Positions 9,735 to 18,369 of a DNA stretch of 27,500 nt are shown here, one piece after another (within the stretch, counting starts at the first letter, position 1; each line of letters starts with the position of its first letter). A program made the translations under genes and the position numbers. The notes under the pieces were generated by a model. That model saw only the letters and a list, made by a program, of their open reading frames with translations, made no database searches and had not been told where the DNA came from. The DNA is from Dunaliella salina (Eukaryota; Chlorophyta; Chlorophyceae; Chlamydomonadales; Dunaliellaceae), in assembly GCA_002284615.2 (NCBI GenBank), contig MU069475.1, forward strand, positions 594,184 to 621,683. Direction: 5' to 3'.

Positions 9735-10973
9735 CTCCCACCACAGCCCTCTCTCAAGCCATAGACATTGCACTTCCAGATGCCAGGGACCCTCTCCACA
9801 ATTTCTATTGGCTTTCGTTGAAGACCTCTTCCACACAAAATGATGGCATGCACCGCTCCCACACGCTTCTGATGCACTAGCTCACCAACCTGAGCGACAA
9901 ACCCACATGCACAAGAAACACAGGCTTGGCTCTGCTGACACCTCTGGATACCACCACTACCAGTGACGGCAGAAGCTTAACGATGCCACACCACCCACTG
10001 CCTTGGCCAACACTGAAGCTTACAACCCAACCCCTCACCTTGCAAACAAGGAGATCAGCAACTCCTTCTGGAAAAGCCCAAAGATAACCCTTAAACAGCA
10101 AATAAATTTTATGAAGTATCGGACGGATACACTGTACACACAGAGTCATGCCTCCAACTCCAACCTTTCCAGTTCTGATAGATGCCCACTCTGTGGAAAT
10201 ACGGACAACATTTATCACGTTCTGCTCAGGTGCACCAACCCAACAATGAGCGGGATGCACACCAACAGACACCATGCGGCCCTTAGTCTCTGTGTAGAAG
10301 CCCTGAGTAAAGGCCGCTATGGCCCATCCCTCATTAGCATGGATGGCTGCAATCATGACAGACTTCTGGATCAAGGCATACAAATCCCTGAAAACACCTC
10401 TTGAGCTATTCCAGATTGGGTTTTCCCAAATGACATTGCCTCACCTGCTCGGCACCAAAGCCGCCCTGATGCTCTTTTTGTGCGCCCCATCCCAGGCAGA
10501 CAAGCCCACCTTGATCCTACCAAGATCCCCCCAAAAGATTGAGATATTCACCTCGTCGAACTGAAATTCTGCCCTGACACAAATCCATCCATCACTTCAG
10601 AACGTGCACGGACTCAACATTCACACACCATAACTAGACTTAAGAAACACGCAGCTTAAGAAACCCAAACAGGAATAACAAAGTGATTTTGCATACCATC
10701 TTAATTGGTGTGGGTGGCACGATTTACAATGAGCTAACAATTACACCTCTCATAAATCTGGGTCTTACCAAACAGAAAGCCAAATCACTAGCATCCAAGC
10801 TCAGGGACCATGCCATCCAAAGATTATCCACCATCATTAACACTAGACATGCACTTTGCTTTCAGAGGGCATCTGGGAGGGGGTTTGCTGGGCGCGCAGC
10901 GGCGGCTGAGGATGGAAGAAGGAGAGTCCGAGCGCTCAGGGGCATGGCTAGCAATCCTCCAGATCCCCATTAG
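9735..10973 (+). pseudogene. Element C: RNase H end, CCHC knuckle and nuclease domain
   Basis: This is the continuation of element C after D. IDIALPDARDPLHNFYWL aligns with ITFPCANLEGNPFHDTTWLA of D. Frame changes occur near 9880 and 10000. At 10003-10404: NKEISNSFWKSP, a CX2CX7HX4C knuckle (CPLCGN to LLRC, 10183-10233), and NPTMSGMHTNRHH. After TGA at 10402 the frame moves. RPDALFV (PD at 10465-10470) and IHLVELKFCPDT (ELK at 10558-10566) give the PD-(D/E)XK-like pair, about 31 residues apart, roughly half the spacing in D and F. ILHTILIGVGGTIYNEL follows. The extreme C-terminus is ASNPPDPH with TAG at 10971, although the 30 residues before it are unlike other copies. Several breaks make it non-functional. 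Confidence 0.82.
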
Positions 10974-11123
10974 TTCTGTCTCTTGCTCTCTCCTAGATTA
11001 GTTTTGTCTAGTTTAGGTGGAGGGCCTCCTGGTGAGGCTTCTAACTTTTGTTAGGGGTTCTTCCCTTAATGCACGCTGGCGGCCTTTGGCTTGCGTAGAC
11101 TTTTCTTTTTCTTTTCTTTTTTT
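10974..11123 (+). other. Element C: 3' UTR and pyrimidine tail
   Basis: Non-coding 3' end of element C. CCCTTAATGCACGCTGG followed by TTGCGTAGACTT resembles the 3' end of copy G (CCTTAATGCGCACTGG, TGCATAGACTT). The tail at 11101-11123 is TTTTC/TTTTTC units followed by T's, and the 11-bp duplication follows at once. This UTR subtype differs from that shared by B, D, E and F, so C and G form one subfamily. Confidence 0.75.
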
Positions 11124-11134
11124 ACCAAGGGCGC
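11124..11134. repeat. Right target-site duplication of element C
   Basis: ACCAAGGGCGC directly follows the tail of C and matches 2308-2318 exactly. LINE H sequence resumes beyond it. Confidence 0.85.
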
Positions 11135-11640
11135 AGTGACATGTTGCACGCAAGGTTCACTTCAAGAGGAACTGGCTAACTGTTGAAACAGCTCAGAATA
11201 CTTCCACCTAACTCGGCACACCTCAGGACATAGGTACTTAAGAGGACATGGGCCTCATCTTGATCCTCCTGCAGGTTGCACCTATCACAAATGGCAGACT
11301 CCTCACCCTGGGACCGAATAGCTCTGTCAACACGCAGGGTGTAAGCACGCAATCTGAATCAACTAACATTACGCAGGATATGGCCAGGAGGTTCAGAGAT
11401 AAGTGGCGAGGAATTTGCACTGGGGCACACAGGCTATAATGAAAAGGAACGCCAAAATAAGACCGATAGAGGGACACAGAGTTTTGAGGCACGCTCATCG
11501 CATTGGTAGCAGCAGTATCAGGGCCTACATGCCTCATTTGTAATCTTACATGGCTTACTTGAGCTTTAGCCCAGTCTACCTAAGCACACAGGGTGATTTG
11601 CACAAATCTGAGCATATGCTCTGGTAGCTTACAACGCCAA
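11135..11640 (-). pseudogene. Family 2 LINE copy H, upstream part with zinc-knuckle remnant
   Basis: On the minus strand (plus 11430-11180) this reads PGHILRNVS, stop, FRLRAYTLRVDRAI, then CDRCNLQEDQDEAHVLL. It aligns with PHDVVRNMARFRLHVHTL and CDLCEADDNVQDEQQILFHC of LINE I. This is the C-terminal zinc-knuckle region of family 2 LINEs; the last Cys is lost here. WKYSELFQQLASS follows toward 11150 and continues across element C at 2318. The upstream end near 11640 meets the 3' tip of copy G, so G probably inserted in H as well. Stops and frameshifts make it dead. Confidence 0.75.
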
Positions 11641-12060
11641 AAAATTTTTAAGTCTATGCAGGACACAACCAGTGCGCATTAAGGAAAGACGGAAAGACCC
11701 AACAGTCAGTACTGGCACCAACAGTGAGCCCCACCAACGGAAGCGAGTTACTGAGCAGCCAATTGGCTTGCAAGCTAATATGGGTCTGGCGGGTTGTTGG
11801 CCATCCGTCCAGCTGCGCTCCTCCTTCTCTTACAAGCGACCGATCCAGCTCCCTCCCCTCCCAAATACCAATGCTTGAGTTGCTAATTGGGTATATTTTT
11901 GGTGTTGTTATTGTTGTTAGGGTCTTTACAGCGTGATAGCGGAGTTCTTTTGCAGTTATGTGGGCTTTGTCTTTGGTCAGGCCAAATTTGCAGAGGGGAT
12001 CAACAGTGTGGGGATTGAAGATAGTTCCAGCAACTCCAATTAGTATGGTATGCAGTGTGA
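11641..12060 (-). mobile_element. Family 1 LINE copy G, 3' end
   Basis: Minus-strand translation from 12058 gives TLHTILIGVAGTIFNPHTVD, then FGLTKDKAHITAKELRYHAV. This matches the block after the nuclease domain in C (ILHTILIGVGGTIYNE) and D. After a frameshift it ends MANNPPDPY with TAG at 11776-11778, the family's terminal peptide with Tyr for His. The 3' UTR ends in CCTTAATGCGCACTGG and TGCATAGACTT near 11650, like copy C. The upstream part is cut off at 12060 by the tail of copy F. I did not find the remainder of G beyond F. Confidence 0.78.
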
Positions 12061-12186
12061 AAGAAAAAGAAAAAGAAAAAACTATGTAGGCAGAGAATCT
12101 CTCCCTACATCAATTAAGGAAAAGGAGACACATTGGCTCAAAAAAGAGCCATGCCCCATTAACCACAAGGTACGAAAAAAAGAAAG

Positions 12187-13112
12187 CTAATGTGGATCTG
12201 GAGGCTTACTAGAAGCACCTGGCTCTAGAACCTGGCTGTGGGAAGTCTTATTGTTTCGATAACGCGGCGCGGAGACTAGCTTGTGGGCATATTGGACAAA
12301 ATGGGCATGAAGTTGTTGAGCAAGCTTCGTGGCACGCTGGTGATCCATTCCTAGTTGTTTGAATTGCTTCAGGATATAGAGTACTCAGCATAAATAGTCC
12401 CACCTATACCCAGGAGAATAGGGTGAATTGTAACGGCTTTAGCATTAATAAGTTTACAAAGGTCCGCATGCTGCTGCTTTGCTGCATTCAACTGATGCTC
12501 TGGCCTTGTGTCTTCACGGAACTTGATTTCTATTAGGTGCACATGACGTTTATTCGCATAAAGTTCATGGGGTTGCCTCATGCGGCTAGTCCTGGTGGTC
12601 CTCCGTGAGGAGCTGCGCAAAGCATGATGGGAATGCCATTCCCCGTGGGTAGGAAAAACATTGTTAGAAGTATGTTTGGCATTAAAAGGGGTGATCAAAA
12701 CAGCATCTGGTCGACTGGAGTTGAGTCTTTTTCTCTCTGGAAGGTTACGAGGGAAGAGGTAAGCAGGTAAAGTTCTGTTTGAGGCATGTGTAGGGTGTTG
12801 GAGGTTGTGTTGAGCAAGCTTTAAATCGCTTCCTATGTCTGTGTAGACCAGGCCTGCCCCTACAGGGCAATTGCTGAGGGCTTTTGTAACCATTCTGCCT
12901 GCAATGTTATGGCGTTCAGTTTTCATGTTAGAAATGATATGGTCTTGGCAGCCTGAGAGCATTTGTAGTACGCTGTCCAAATGATGGCAGCCTGGGAGGG
13001 GGCAAGATGGATCAGATGACCTTTTAAAACACAGTGCATGCTTTTGGTTGTAGAGGGTGCCCGTGCGGTACTGCAGGATGGTATGCTTCATGGTTACAGA
13101 GATGTTGGGCAT
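12187..13112 (-). pseudogene. Element F: CCHC remnant and PD-(D/E)XK-like nuclease
   Basis: Open from 13112 to a stop at 12369, then continuing in another frame to KPPDPH and TAG 12187-12189. ILQYRTGTLYNQKHALCFKR precedes a damaged knuckle: CPLPGC instead of CxxC, and Gln where the His should be (SVLQMLSGC). SRPDAVLI (PD at 12705-12710) and HVHLIEIKFREDTRP (EIK at 12522-12530) keep the PD-(D/E)XK-like pair with about 60 residues between, as in D. HPILLGIGGTIYAE follows. The nuclease residues survive although the zinc site has decayed. Confidence 0.78.
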
Positions 13113-13136
13113 ATTTCTGAAGGCATTGCTGATTTT

Positions 13137-13830
13137 CTAATCCACTCGCAGTAATAAGTTTTGATAGTAAGAGTAGTAACCTGTTTTGGCATTGGCATAT
13201 CCAAGCTTGTGTTTAGAATGCATGTGGGATTTGAGGGCATCTTGAAAATTGGGGAGATAGGTGAGCTTGTGGNTGGGTGGTGGACCCGTAGATGTGCCTG
13301 CAGCGTGTACTCTTTCTTCCTTGGCTAACCAGAAAATATTTGTAAATGGATTTCCACCAGGACCTGCACCATCTCGGTGTCTGCCACACAGTTCTGGGCT
13401 TGTTTTGCCTGATGCTTTGCAATGGCATCTGCACATTCATTTCCAGCGATGCCAGCATGGGACTTCACTTTGTAAATTCGAATTTTGGTATGGAAGTTTT
13501 TAATCAGCATTGAAATCATTTTAAGGACGTCTCCTTGGATATGCCTCAGATGTCTTTCAGGATAAAGAAGCTGTTTACGTATTTGATTGAAAGAGGTGAG
13601 GCTGTCTGATGCAATGTCTGCATGTTTGGTCATGATAGCAGCAGCTATTGCTGCCAATTCAGCTATAGTGATGGTTTTGATAATCCCAGCACCGTTGTGT
13701 TCTACTAAATCTTGCTGTCAGTGAACAGGCAGTAGACGCCTGCTCCAATTTCTGGCTTACCGTTATGGACAAGGCAGCTGCCATCTGTGTGTGCCCATGT
13801 TCTCCAATCAGCAACTTTGAGAGTTAGAAT
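13137..13830 (-). pseudogene. Element F: RNase H domain, frameshifted
   Basis: Minus-strand pieces in different frames. AHTDGS (about 13785) has the first Asp, AELAAIAAAIM the Glu, IASDSLTSF the second Asp, and KVKSHAGIAGNECADAIA (about 13470-13410) the last Asp. All four catalytic residues are present, in contrast to D, but frameshifts near 13660 and 13400 break the domain. The lower part (13436-13137) covers SKHKLGYANAKTGYYSYYQN, equal to the stretch before the knuckle in D. One N at 13273 affects one codon. Confidence 0.78.
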
Positions 13831-13871
13831 AGCGCTGGATTGGCTGGGCACCGAGTCTGTTTCTTGGACGA

Positions 13872-14282
13872 TCATGCGTGGATTTTTAGGTGTTCGGAGG
13901 CGTGTTGATTGTCCAATGGGAGGCGTTCCAGTTTATTGAAACGTGGCATGTGAGCATGCACGGAATTTAGGACAGGGTGGCTGCTGACATTTGTCAGCTT
14001 CCACTGTGTGGCTTCTTTCAAATCTCCTTTCAGGCCTTGTAGCCAGTCTTTGTTATGGTTGTTGAGATGAACTCGAGCTGCAGTGTTCCAAACAGCTAAG
14101 ATACAAAGGTCCCAGGTATGCTGAGGTAGAGGTACCTCTTGGTTAGGGCAGGATTGAGGGGCACTGTAACCAAGTTTTTTGCGAGGTATGGTACAGAGGT
14201 CGTAACAGAGGTGGAGGTAGGCAGTGACAAGTTTGGAGTAGGGGTTGGTTATCATGTCCTCATTCCAAGCCGGAGGGAACAT
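13872..14282 (-). pseudogene. Element F: connection region before RNase H
   Basis: A 136-codon open stretch, NPYSKLVTAYLHLCYDLCTI ... LAVWNTAARVHLNNHNKDWLQ, aligns along its length with the first part of copy D (NPYSKLLNAYPHF ... VWNTAARVRLNEINSNWLEG). No catalytic motif is known here. The match among C, D and F shows a conserved region between the PHD-downstream linker and RNase H, possibly the RT-RNase H connection. It is in a different frame from the 14344-15381 piece. Confidence 0.72.
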
Positions 14283-14343
14283 GAATGTAGCAGTATCTTC
14301 TGGCTGAGAATGGCAGAGTAAATGGCATGTTGCAAAGCTTGGG

Positions 14344-15381
14344 TCATGATTTTCTCATCATAAATAGGATGGCAGACTGAGAAGCCTGAGAATTTGGATG
14401 AGAAGGCATTATGCATAGCACCAAAAAGAGTGTCTTGAGAGTGCGTACTCCAATAATTCTGGTATTGTGGGTTGTGGTGTGTAGTGGGGAGGCCATTTTT
14501 TCTTGGGTTACCAAAGCCCATTTTTGGAGGGTAGTATGAATGTGAGTTGGAAGGGCTCGTGAGAAAGAGTCTTTGATCTTCTTGCTAGAGTACTTTCTTT
14601 CAAGAATGGATTTGCGGGGAAGAAGCCCTTGCAGCTCAGTAGCAAAGCTGCCAGGAGCTGGTGTTATTTTCTCGTGCATGCCAGCAAGCTTGGCCCCATA
14701 AAAAGCCATGTAAAGGATTTGGAAGCGGTTTGGGGATATCATACCAACACACGTGCCTTGCGTGTTGTAAATGCAAGCCATGTGCGCCATGTATATTTCT
14801 GGGAGAATGAGGGGGGAAGGAGTAGGAGGGGAATGGCTGTGGGATCCTGTGTCAGATGATGCTAAATAAGGGGATTGCTGATCCGTGTACTTCACGAGGT
14901 CAACCTCGCGCAGCCAATATTTGCATGAGCCTGTGGGTTTTATGTCTGCTTGTGGATTAGTGGGATTTGTATCAAAAGTGATTTTGTTGCGCAATTCTGT
15001 GTCCATTTCCTGCTGCCATACATTGGTTTCATTAAGTTTTTCAGAGCCCTGTCTTTCAAGATTTGAGAGGGTAGAATCTGCTGTGGGCGTTAAAAGGTTG
15101 GGCTCGCTCTGTTGTGCTTCGAACTTGAGCAAGCACTCTTTAAATTTTGGCCATGTCTCCTGTAGATCTTCTGATTCCCAGGAGGGCTTCCAAGTGACCC
15201 TCCTGAGTTCTTGTTTAATATGTTGATCTCTTTCAATTTTTTGGGCATCATTTAGGCTTGCACAGGCGGGACATGCCCATGTGTCAGCTGTTGCAAAGGT
15301 GCGTAATGGGTATGGTATTGCACTTGGAGGTGGGCGGGGGAGCTTGATTGTTCTTTCTTGTTCTCTGCAAAAATTCTCCAA
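14344..15381 (-). pseudogene. Element F: end of PHD finger and downstream conserved region
   Basis: 345 open codons. TWACPACASLNDAQKIER (about 15270) equals DCPACASLSDSQKAER of C and holds only the last CxxC of the PHD finger. The preceding six zinc ligands are absent because roughly 90 residues present in C have been lost at about 15300-15340. Downstream, VTWKPSWESEDL, NKITFDTNPTNPQADIKPTG, ACIYNTQGTCVGMI and FSGFSVCHPIYDE align with C (5700-6540). The function of this region is unknown. It is shared only by family 1 copies here. Confidence 0.75.
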
Positions 15382-16928
15382 TTATCTATGTGAGTAATAT
15401 CTAAATCGTGATAGAAGATAGAACTGATAGCATGGCTAGTAGTAGTCTCTTTAGCAAGTTTCTCAGCTGTGTTTTTCCTATAGTCCCAGACTTTTGTGTC
15501 TTGGGAAAGCAAGCTTAGAGAGTGGATAGCTGGGGAAATGATCTCTCTGTCTGTGTGGAGCAATTGTTGCCTCTTCTTTCTGGGTCTGTTTGTGTGGGTG
15601 AGCGGAGTATGAGTTTGAGGGTCGAGCCAGTCATCTGTCTGCTGTTGGTGGTTTGTGCTAGGGGAGTTAAGTTGTGTAGTGTTATGGTGAGCAGTGCTCA
15701 GACAAGCATGTGCGCATCTATCATTTGGGCTAGTTTGGCTGAGTTGAGATGTGGAAGAGGGGGAATTCCTCAATGCTGATCGTGTGCGTTTGCTTGGGGG
15801 CCCTTCTGCAGCTGTACCTTGCTCAGCAGGAGCCAGAGTATCCAGGCTTGTAGTGGGTACGTATTCAGAGGGGTGAAGCGCTTGTGTGGGAGTGATGCTT
15901 AGTGTAGAATAGGAGCGAATTCTTTTGCTGAGTGGCTCCTCCAGTGATTGAATGTCCATGACGTTAACAACTTGTTGTGTTTCAGGACAACTGATGGGTG
16001 TAGGATGATTGGCTGTACGTCTGAGGCGGCGTCCGGTGTGTTCATGGGTGTAGTAAGATGTGGGGTGAGGCTGTGGCAGTGGCACTGCTTGAGTGGGGGG
16101 AATAAAGTTGGGTTGGGGGCTTGTTGGTTGGAAAACCTGGGTGGGGGGGGGCTGTTCCCCACCCGTGCTTGTGTTGGTATGGCCGCTCACATGTGTGTTG
16201 TTGATACGACGGTAAACTGGGAGGGTGTTTGCTTTAGTGCTTTTGTAGGCAATGACCTTCTGGATAGAGAATGTGTTCAGTTCTTGTTGTGGGGCAAGAC
16301 TGACATGAGCTGCCAGCCTGTTAAGTGCAATTTTGCATTTGTTGTTCACCTTGGGGTGTTTAGCCTGAAGTTGAGAAACTGAGATGATGTGAGTATTGCG
16401 CAGAGATGTAAGCTCATGTAGCCCACTGATTCCCAAATTCAGCAGAGGTTGCATAATGCAGGTGGCGAAAATAGAGAGATTGTGTGGAGGTGGCTTGTGC
16501 AAGGTAAGGGCCTCACAAATGTGCTCTAGCTTCTCCTTGGACATACTTGTGCCATTTTTTATGAGATGGAGCTTGCTGGAATGGATGCTAGTGAGCTGGC
16601 GAGCGCACATGTTATAGTTGAGCTGACGTGTAATGTGCAGACTTGTTCCTTTTCGTTTTTGAGGTAGGTTTCAAGTAAAGTATTTAGGTTTTCTATCTGT
16701 TTAGTTAGAAGTTTGAGGCTAACTGTGCGGTGTCTTACTGAGGGGTCCTCAAGGCTGGAAGAGAGAGCAAAAGCCTGGCGTCTATAGTATTATACACAGA
16801 TTGAAGTGCGTCCAAGTCCAAAATTATCAGGATCTCAGCGGATCATTGCTGCAGCTGTCTTTTTCCAGAGTTTGTATTTGCGTTTGATCATTTTGTCTAT
16901 CATGGTGTCCCGGATGATAAGGAAAAAA
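15252..16928 (-). pseudogene. Element F: RT thumb and proline-rich linker
   Basis: From 16928 the minus strand reads DTMIDKMIKRKYKLWKKTAA, then FGLGRTSIC between two stops, matching the RT thumb/connection of C (VIKERYKLWHSTATAI, YGLGCTS). An open frame of 452 codons (16610-15252) follows: a helical part similar to C residues 230-330, then a Pro/Thr/His-rich linker (about 16150-15600) and FYHDLDITHIDNWRIFAENK, equal to FDHVILHILGWQHLRK of C. The linker composition resembles that of C but its sequence is barely conserved, as expected for disordered protein. Confidence 0.72.
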
Positions 16929-17980
16929 AGGCAGCTATGGTGATAGAATGTTCCTGTCCTCTCCTATCCTTTCCTATCTTATCTTCTTCCTGCATGCAAT
17001 AAGCTCTTTCACTTGCAAGCGATATAATAAAGCCTGATCACAGACTCTGAAATGAGAGGCTCACAGCCAAGAGCATGTGCAGGCATGAACTTGCGCATCT
17101 GTCCCAACATAAATTTTATACCTCTAACAGGAGGCTGCAAGAAACATAACTTCTGGAACACAGGTGTCAATCCAATTAAGAGTTATATATTCGGAATCCT
17201 GGGATCAAGGACTATCGATTGGTATATGTATGGGTCCGATCTGAGGAGGGGGTGGTGGTGGGGTGTTCGGCGGTGGAAATGGGCTTTTCAACTTTTGAAG
17301 ACCCCACCTCCAGGATTTTTCTGGGCCACTTCTACAGAAATCTAAATGCACCATTGGATTCCTGAGCTTGAGAACTGTCTGTTGGCACCCTCTTTGGGTA
17401 AATTGTGTAAAAGGGAGGGTCTGTGTGCATGGCTGGGAGTTAGTGCCATACGCGCAAAGGTGTGGGCGGCAGGGGGTGCAGAGGCGAACATGCGGCAAAC
17501 CAGTTCAATCTTCCAGGATAGTGACAATGTATGATGTGATTATGCATGGTGAAGTCAGGAGGGCGGTTAGTGCACTTGCAAACCAGTTGTGGGTGCCTGG
17601 AAGGGCAGGTATGCATGGGCGTCCGCTGCTCAGTTTTTGTCCCATACCTCTGCTGCAACTCACTTTTCCAGTATGGTGAGTATGCAGATGGATAGCTATT
17701 TCAAAAAGGAGCAAATTGGTACCCTTTTTGTCTGCGTAGGATTACTGCATGGGGGTTTTGGGGTGGGTGGGTGGGTCAGGGGGGTTCCACCCAGTTTTTG
17801 GACGTCTGTTCCACAACCTTTTTTTGGCCTCCTGCCTCTAAAAATGTTTATGTTCCCTTGTTTGATCATTGTTCCTCCTTTTCCTTATTGCTGCTGGGAG
17901 TTTTTCCTTAATGCCTTTGTGTGACTTGTCCTCCTCCCTCCTCTTTCTTCATGTCATTCCCTCCTCTTCTGCTTCAATTC
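16929..17980. other. Unassigned stretch, no recognised gene
   Basis: About 1 kb between LINE F and LINE I. It starts with a pyrimidine-rich tract (16952-16990, TCCTATC-like units) that could be an eroded element tail. Open frames up to about 110 codons occur on both strands but carry no motif. The only striking local feature is the G-rich tract at 17751-17786. Confidence 0.4.
17751..17786 (+). other. G-quadruplex-forming motif
   Basis: Six runs of three or more G's with loops of one to four bases: GGGGG-TTTT-GGGG-T-GGG-T-GGG-T-GGG-TCA-GGGGGG. This meets the usual G3+N1-7 rule for an intramolecular G-quadruplex with more runs than needed. The position is outside any recognised gene. Confidence 0.6.
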
Positions 17981-18021
17981 CAGGTCTGACAACTGAAGTC
18001 AGTCAAGCTTGCCCCCACTTT

Positions 18022-18026
18022 ACTTT
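18022..18026. repeat. Left 5-bp target-site duplication of the TRIM
   Basis: ACTTT lies directly before the first LTR and again at 18536-18540 directly after the second. Keeping one copy gives the LINE frame ...PPLYFDGT... without interruption. Confidence 0.9.
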
Positions 18027-18192
18027 TGTAACACTCGTGAAAAGGCTTTGCCCGGGATGCAACAGATGGCATTCGTAAGCCTTATATTGTAACCCAGGAT
18101 GTGGAGCAACTCCAGCCATCCATGGGTTCTCCACGTAGATGTCCCAAGGTGTGGAGTATCTCCAGCCACCTATTACTCCTTTACCCGTTACA
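18027..18192 (-). repeat. TRIM 3' LTR (element on the minus strand)
   Basis: 166-bp terminal repeat, TG...CA bounded, and the copy next to the polypurine tract. Differences from the other LTR lie at one A/G position near 18063 and four positions in the last 30 bases. Confidence 0.9.
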
Positions 18193-18208
18193 CTCTCCCC
18201 CACTCTCC
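18193..18208 (-). other. TRIM polypurine tract
   Basis: The minus strand reads GGAGAGTGGGGGAGAG and abuts the LTR. In LTR retrotransposons this tract primes plus-strand DNA synthesis. It fixes the element's orientation as minus. Confidence 0.8.
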
Positions 18209-18350
18209 TGAGCTCGCGTCCTCGTGAACTAGGCGCAACCCCCAAACCTGCAAGTTTTACATGCTAGTCACACGTGGCCAGTGTCCAAAGACCTTCGGGG
18301 AAGACAACGCGAGTGTAGTCATCAGGATTCGAGCCAAGGACTTCTGCGGC

Positions 18351-18369
18351 ACCTTGACCGGCTTACCAC
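18351..18369 (-). other. TRIM primer-binding-site candidate
   Basis: The minus strand reads G then TGGTAAGCCGGTCAAGG directly after the 5' LTR. A TGG start matches the CCA end of tRNA. Which tRNA pairs with it cannot be decided from the window. Confidence 0.55.

Larger units (their letters stand above)
2319..11123 (+). mobile_element. Family 1 LINE copy C (RT-PHD-RNase H-CCHC-nuclease), split by D
   Basis: This is a 5'-truncated non-LTR retrotransposon, about 6.6 kb once inserted copy D (7508-9721) and one 13-bp duplication are removed. It begins just before the RT domain, so any N-terminal endonuclease is missing. Order of parts: RT (2319-3800), thumb and connection, Pro/Ser/Thr-rich linker (about 4700-5150), PHD finger (5451-5645), conserved linker, RNase H (7068-7510, continuing at 9735), CCHC knuckle (10183-10233), PD-(D/E)XK-like nuclease (10465-10566), terminal NPPDPH and stop at 10971-10973, 3' UTR, and a CTTTT-type tail at 11101-11123. 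Dualen/RandI LINEs of Chlamydomonas are known to combine RT, RNase H and a restriction-like endonuclease, and this is the nearest named group. Frameshifts and stops make this copy dead. Confidence 0.85.
12061..16928 (-). mobile_element. Family 1 LINE copy F, 5'-truncated, inserted in G
   Basis: A 4.9-kb element on the minus strand. Its tail (CTTTTT units; plus 12061-12080) is preceded by a 3' UTR related to B and D and by a C-terminus ending KPPDPH with TAG at 12187-12189. Reading upstream it contains the nuclease, the knuckle remnant, RNase H, the connection region, only the end of a PHD finger, the Pro-rich linker and the RT thumb. It starts at about 16928, at a point equal to DTFILKVIKERYKLW of C, so the RT catalytic core is missing. 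Numerous frameshifts and stops show it is older than D. No convincing target-site duplication was found. Confidence 0.85.

Noticed and set aside
9722..9877. N-terminal 52 codons of the long minus-strand frame at 7643-9877
   Set aside because: They lie beyond the target-site duplication and are antisense of element C coding sequence.
16915..16950. Target-site duplication for element F (ACCATA shared between 16.94 kb and 12.05 kb)
   Set aside because: Only about six matching bases in a loose alignment, which chance can explain.
17755..17765. Telomere-like TTTTGGGG
   Set aside because: Single occurrence inside a G-run cluster; not a repeated telomere array.
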